Positions 61,202 through 64,000 of a stretch of 64,000 nucleotides of DNA are shown one piece after another. Below the pieces are notes generated by a model that ran no database searches, was not told where the DNA came from, and was given only the letters and a program-made list of their open reading frames with translations. Origin of the DNA: Parendozoicomonas sp. Alg238-R29. GTDB lineage: Bacteria > Pseudomonadota > Gammaproteobacteria > Pseudomonadales > Endozoicomonadaceae. The stretch is taken from NCBI RefSeq assembly GCF_947331445.1, contig NZ_CAMZOG010000008.1, positions 1-64,000 of the forward strand, given 5' to 3'. The position numbers were made by a program, and so were the translations under genes. Position 1 is the first letter of the stretch. Each line of letters begins with the position of its first letter.

Positions 61202-62536
61202 TTATTCCGGCAGGTTTCTAACCAGAAGAGAAAACTCGTCTGGCTTCATTCCTTCAGGAAGAGGAATACGAACCTGATGACCTGAGCCAGGGGCCGCAGA
61301 AACACTTGCACCATTCTTGTCTTCCAAATGTTCCAAAACAAAAGAATGATTTCCCGCTGGAGTCAGAAGCTCAACATTGTCGCCTTTCTCGAATCGGTTT
61401 TTAACATCAACAGTAATAAACCGATCATTGGAATCAACAACCTCACCAACAAACTGCTGCTTTGTACCAACAGAGTTCCCGCGCTCGTAGTTCTGATATT
61501 CATCATGAACATGACGACGGTAAAAACCCTCGGTATAACCGCGGCTGGCCAGATTCTCCAAAGTGTCCATATGAGCCATATCAAAAGGTTTGCCCGCTAC
61601 AGCATCATCAATTGCCTTACGATAAACCTGAGCAGTACGCGCAACGTAATAATGAGACTTGGTGCGCCCTTCAATTTTCAGGGAATGAACGCCCATTTGC
61701 GTTAAACGGTTCACATGTTGGATCGCCCGCAAATCTTTGGAGTTCATAATGTAGGTGCCATGCTCATCTTCAAAAGCTGGCATAAAATCATTAGGACGGT
61801 TTGCTTCCTGCAGTAAAACAATATCGCTGGTTGGCTCGCCATCACCCAATGTCGGCTGATTGGATGATGCAACCGGATCATAATTAACAGGAACAACATC
61901 ACCTTCGGTCGTTTCTTTGGCCTCATGAGCCTGATAGTTCCAGCGACAGGCATTGGTACATGTGCCCTGATTGGGATCCCGGTGATTCATGTAACCGGAA
62001 AGCAGGCAACGGCCAGAGTAGGCAATACACAGAGAACCGTGAACAAAGACTTCCAGCTCTGTATCCGGGCACTCTTCCCGAATTTCCTGAATTTCATCCA
62101 GCGATAATTCCCGGGAAAGGATAATCCGGCTTACACCCTGCTGAGCCCAGAATTTTACCGTAGCGAAGTTAACAACATTGGCTTGTACAGAGAGATGGAT
62201 TTCTGTATCTGGCCATTTTTCCTTCACCATCATCACCAGACCGGGGTCTGACATAATCAGGGCATCCGGGTTCATGGCTATAACAGGCTCCATATCCCGC
62301 AGGTAGGTTTTCACCTTGGAGTTATGGGGAGCAATATTGCTGGCAAGATAGAATTTTTTACCCAGATCATGAGCTTCCTGGATACCGCTAGCGAGGTTTT
62401 CCAGTTTGAAATCGTTATTACGCACCCGCAAGCTGTAGCGGGGCTGACCGGCATAAACAGCATCCGCTCCATAGGCATAGGCAAAACGCATATTACGCAG
62501 GGTGCCGGCAGGGGAGAGAAGTTCTGGCTTCTTCAT
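61202..62536 (-). CDS. trhP: tRNA hydroxylation protein TrhP (YegQ), peptidase U32 family
   Basis: 444 residues from ATG 62536 (the frame to 62656 adds an unrelated leader). Close to E. coli YegQ throughout: PELLSPAGTLRNMRFAYAYGADAVYAGQPRYSLRVRNNDF, ANVVNFATVKFWAQQGVSRIILSRELSLDEI, SGRCLLSGYMNHRDPNQGTCTNACRW with conserved Cys for an Fe-S cluster, and FEDEHGTYIMNSKDLRAIQHV. TrhP uses prephenate to hydroxylate U34 of certain tRNAs, a step toward 5-oxyacetyluridine. It is a single gene. Confidence 0.9.
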   Translation of the reverse strand: MKKPELLSPAGTLRNMRFAYAYGADAVYAGQPRYSLRVRNNDFKLENLASGIQEAHDLGKKFYLASNIAPHNSKVKTYLRDMEPVIAMNPDALIMSDPGLVMMVKEKWPDTEIHLSVQANVVNFATVKFWAQQGVSRIILSRELSLDEIQEIREECPDTELEVFVHGSLCIAYSGRCLLSGYMNHRDPNQGTCTNACRWNYQAHEAKETTEGDVVPVNYDPVASSNQPTLGDGEPTSDIVLLQEANRPNDFMPAFEDEHGTYIMNSKDLRAIQHVNRLTQMGVHSLKIEGRTKSHYYVARTAQVYRKAIDDAVAGKPFDMAHMDTLENLASRGYTEGFYRRHVHDEYQNYERGNSVGTKQQFVGEVVDSNDRFITVDVKNRFEKGDNVELLTPAGNHSFVLEHLEDKNGASVSAAPGSGHQVRIPLPEGMKPDEFSLLVRNLPE

Positions 62537-62643
62537 AAAACTACCCGTGTGTTTTTCTATAAGAGCTACAAAACAGCCATGGAGAGAGCATGAGGTATAG
62601 CGGTCAGGAATTTCACGGCCTTTATACGCCGATCGTAAAAATG

Positions 62644-62670
62644 AAAAAACCCGCACCAGGCGGGTTTTTT
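62644..62670. terminator. Bidirectional terminator between rpmG and trhP
   Basis: AAAAAACCCGC, loop ACCAG, GCGGGTTTTTT: perfect stem with T-runs on both strands, 50 bases after the rpmG stop. Confidence 0.9.
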
Positions 62671-62719
62671 CATTTATCTGACATGTGTCAGAAGAGGCTG
62701 CAAGCCCAGAAGCAAGATC

Positions 62720-62887
62720 TTACTTGATCTTGGCTTCCTTAAAATCGACATGCTTGCGGACCTTTGGGTCGTACTTTTTGAAAACAAGCTTATCCGGAGT
62801 GTTACGCTTGTTTTTGGTAGTGGTGTAAAAGTAACCAGTACCAGCTGTGGAAACCAGCTTGATCTTTTCGCGAATAGCCTTAGCCAT
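62720..62887 (-). CDS. rpmG: 50S ribosomal protein L33
   Basis: 55 residues, too short for common ORF cutoffs. [55 protein letters not shown] in outline, nearly the E. coli L33 sequence. It has no Cys, so it is the zinc-free form. It follows rpmB by 26 bases in the conserved rpmB-rpmG operon. Confidence 0.95.
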   Translation of the reverse strand: MAKAIREKIKLVSTAGTGYFYTTTKNKRNTPDKLVFKKYDPKVRKHVDFKEAKIK

Positions 62888-62913
62888 TGTCGTTATCCTC
62901 CAAAAATCTCAGG

Positions 62914-63150
62914 TTAGACGCGTTCGCCGCGAGCGCGCAGCTCGGACAGGATCACGTCGATGCCTTTCTTATCAATGATACGCATACCCTTGGAGGAAAC
63001 ACGCAGACGCACGAAGCGCTTCTCGGATTCTACCCAAAATCTATGGTAATGCAGATTTGGCAGAAAACGACGACGAGTTCTGTTCTTCGCGTGGGAAACG
63101 TTGTTGCCGACAGCGGGACGCTTGCCGGTAACTTGGCAAACTTTAGACAT
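62914..63150 (-). CDS. rpmB: 50S ribosomal protein L28
   Basis: 78 residues. [65 protein letters not shown] in outline is a full-length L28. The single Cys of the CQVTGKRP turn is present. First gene of the L28/L33 operon; radC lies upstream on the same strand. Confidence 0.95.
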   Translation of the reverse strand: MSKVCQVTGKRPAVGNNVSHAKNRTRRRFLPNLHYHRFWVESEKRFVRLRVSSKGMRIIDKKGIDVILSELRARGERV

Positions 63151-63392
63151 GTGATTAGCCTCTCTAACACTCGCTGACCGACACGTATGCCCGCCAGCTA
63201 GTTTTTTATACCGGATGCCGCCATTACAGGCGACAGCTTAATCTTCTGGGGCACCAAGCAGTGATCCGGACTCAAAGACGGAGCTTTATACCAGAAAGGT
63301 ATTCTACGGGCAAGAATCTATGCAATTAGCCATATAAAAACAAACGGTAGTACAAGGAAGATTATCTCACGATTTCACGAGATTGAACGACA

Positions 63393-64000
63393 TTACATAA
63401 GTCCACGCTCAGCCAGGGAAACGGTTACCCCGTCCCCCACCACCATATGATCCAGCACCCTCACATCAACCAGCGCCAAAGCATCTACAAGACGACGAGT
63501 TATACGCACATCAGCCTCTGAAGGCTCTGCAATACCAGAAGGGTGATTATGTGCGAAAACAATCGCTGCTGCATTATGGGCCAAAGCTCGCCTGACCACC
63601 TCTCTTGGATATACAGCCGCACCATCAATTGTTCCCTGAAACAATTCTTCAAAGGCCAATGGCTGATGCCTGTTATCCAGAAAGAGGCAACAAAAGCATT
63701 CTGCACACTTATCCCGAAGGTGAATCTGTAAATACGCTCTTGTGTGATCGGGAGATGTTAGGGCACTTTCTTTGAACAGTATTTCCTTCTGATGCCTGCG
63801 AGACATTTCCAGCACAGCTTGAAGCTGGGCGAACTTCGCAGTACCCAATCCACGATGACGACAAAAGGTATTCTTTTCCGCCTGTAATAAAGCCCTCAAG
63901 CCACCAAACCCTGAAAGAAGCTCTCTTGCCAGATCCACAGCAGAACATCCCGGTAGCCCTGTCCGTAAGAAAATAGCCAGAAGCTCTGCATCACTTAAAC
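63393..64000 (-). CDS. radC: RadC-family JAB/MPN domain protein, 5' end cut by window edge
   Basis: The frame continues past the right edge; about 202 residues are visible, starting with [34 protein letters not shown] near the edge, which is the usual RadC N-terminal helix-hairpin-helix. The C-terminal JAB/MPN metal-binding motif is [24 protein letters not shown]. Frame start beyond 64000. RadC precedes rpmB-rpmG in many gammaproteobacteria, as here. Its molecular role is still debated. Confidence 0.9.
   Translation of the reverse strand, partial: LSDAELLAIFLRTGLPGCSAVDLARELLSGFGGLRALLQAEKNTFCRHRGLGTAKFAQLQAVLEMSRRHQKEILFKESALTSPDHTRAYLQIHLRDKCAECFCCLFLDNRHQPLAFEELFQGTIDGAAVYPREVVRRALAHNAAAIVFAHNHPSGIAEPSEADVRITRRLVDALALVDVRVLDHMVVGDGVTVSLAERGLM

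Noticed and set aside
1-64000. CRISPR array, tRNA or rRNA genes
   Set aside because: No regularly spaced repeat or recognisable RNA gene was found by eye; the CCCAGC run is a coding microsatellite, not an array.

Overview
The window is a chromosomal segment of a Gram-negative gammaproteobacterium. Signs of this are lipoboxes, an OprD-type porin, GalU, PfkA, RimJ, TrhP (YegQ), QmcA/NfeD, the radC-rpmB-rpmG order and a H-NS-like protein. The proteobacterial dedicated sortase (Pds) signalling genes, the ExeM/NucH-type nuclease and the Pho- and Fur-controlled scavenging genes suggest a marine or host-associated bacterium. An Oceanospirillales/Endozoicomonas-like lineage is my inference, not something the sequence proves. 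No tRNA, rRNA, CRISPR array or prophage was seen.

Layout. 1-1391: the start of an IS4-type transposase runs off the left edge, next to a LysR gene that keeps only its effector-binding part. 1388-12992: accessory metabolism and regulation: PACE efflux protein, three regulators (LysR, S24 repressor, LysR), acyl-CoA ligase, RimJ, a P-loop NTPase, two overlapping GSTs and a DeoR regulator. 13274-16280: a tandem pair of 467-residue paralogues of unrecognised family, with matching leaders and terminators. 16319-20388: PdsS/PdsR/PdsO without the sortase or its target, with a wrecked GDT1-family pseudogene between them. 20547-31419: PfkA, a long-chain acyl-CoA synthetase, a DUF2726 protein, a GDSL esterase, two unrecognised proteins and TopB. 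31713-36074: Lrp/LeuA, then two exported proteins.

36064-41182 is a four-gene minus-strand operon (imelysin, di-haem oxidase, imelysin, DUF1513) behind a good Fur box, so it is probably an iron-starvation operon. 41234-46153 holds PhoA-type alkaline phosphatase, a choice-of-anchor I lipoprotein behind a good Pho box, and a porin. Together with the extracellular nuclease at 50448-52517 this looks like phosphate scavenging. 47560-50294 pairs a GH13_18 sugar phosphorylase with divergent GalU, both working on glucose-1-phosphate.

52713-64000 carries an ImmA-type peptidase with a small membrane protein, NfeD/QmcA, DinB, an OlsF-like fused acyltransferase, DoxX/ATP-grasp/DedA, the H-NS-like protein, TrhP, L33/L28 and the RadC gene, which is cut by the right edge. 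The least explained parts are the tandem paralogues and their leader hairpin, a 34-bp perfect palindrome inside a LysR gene, and the Pds module without a sortase.
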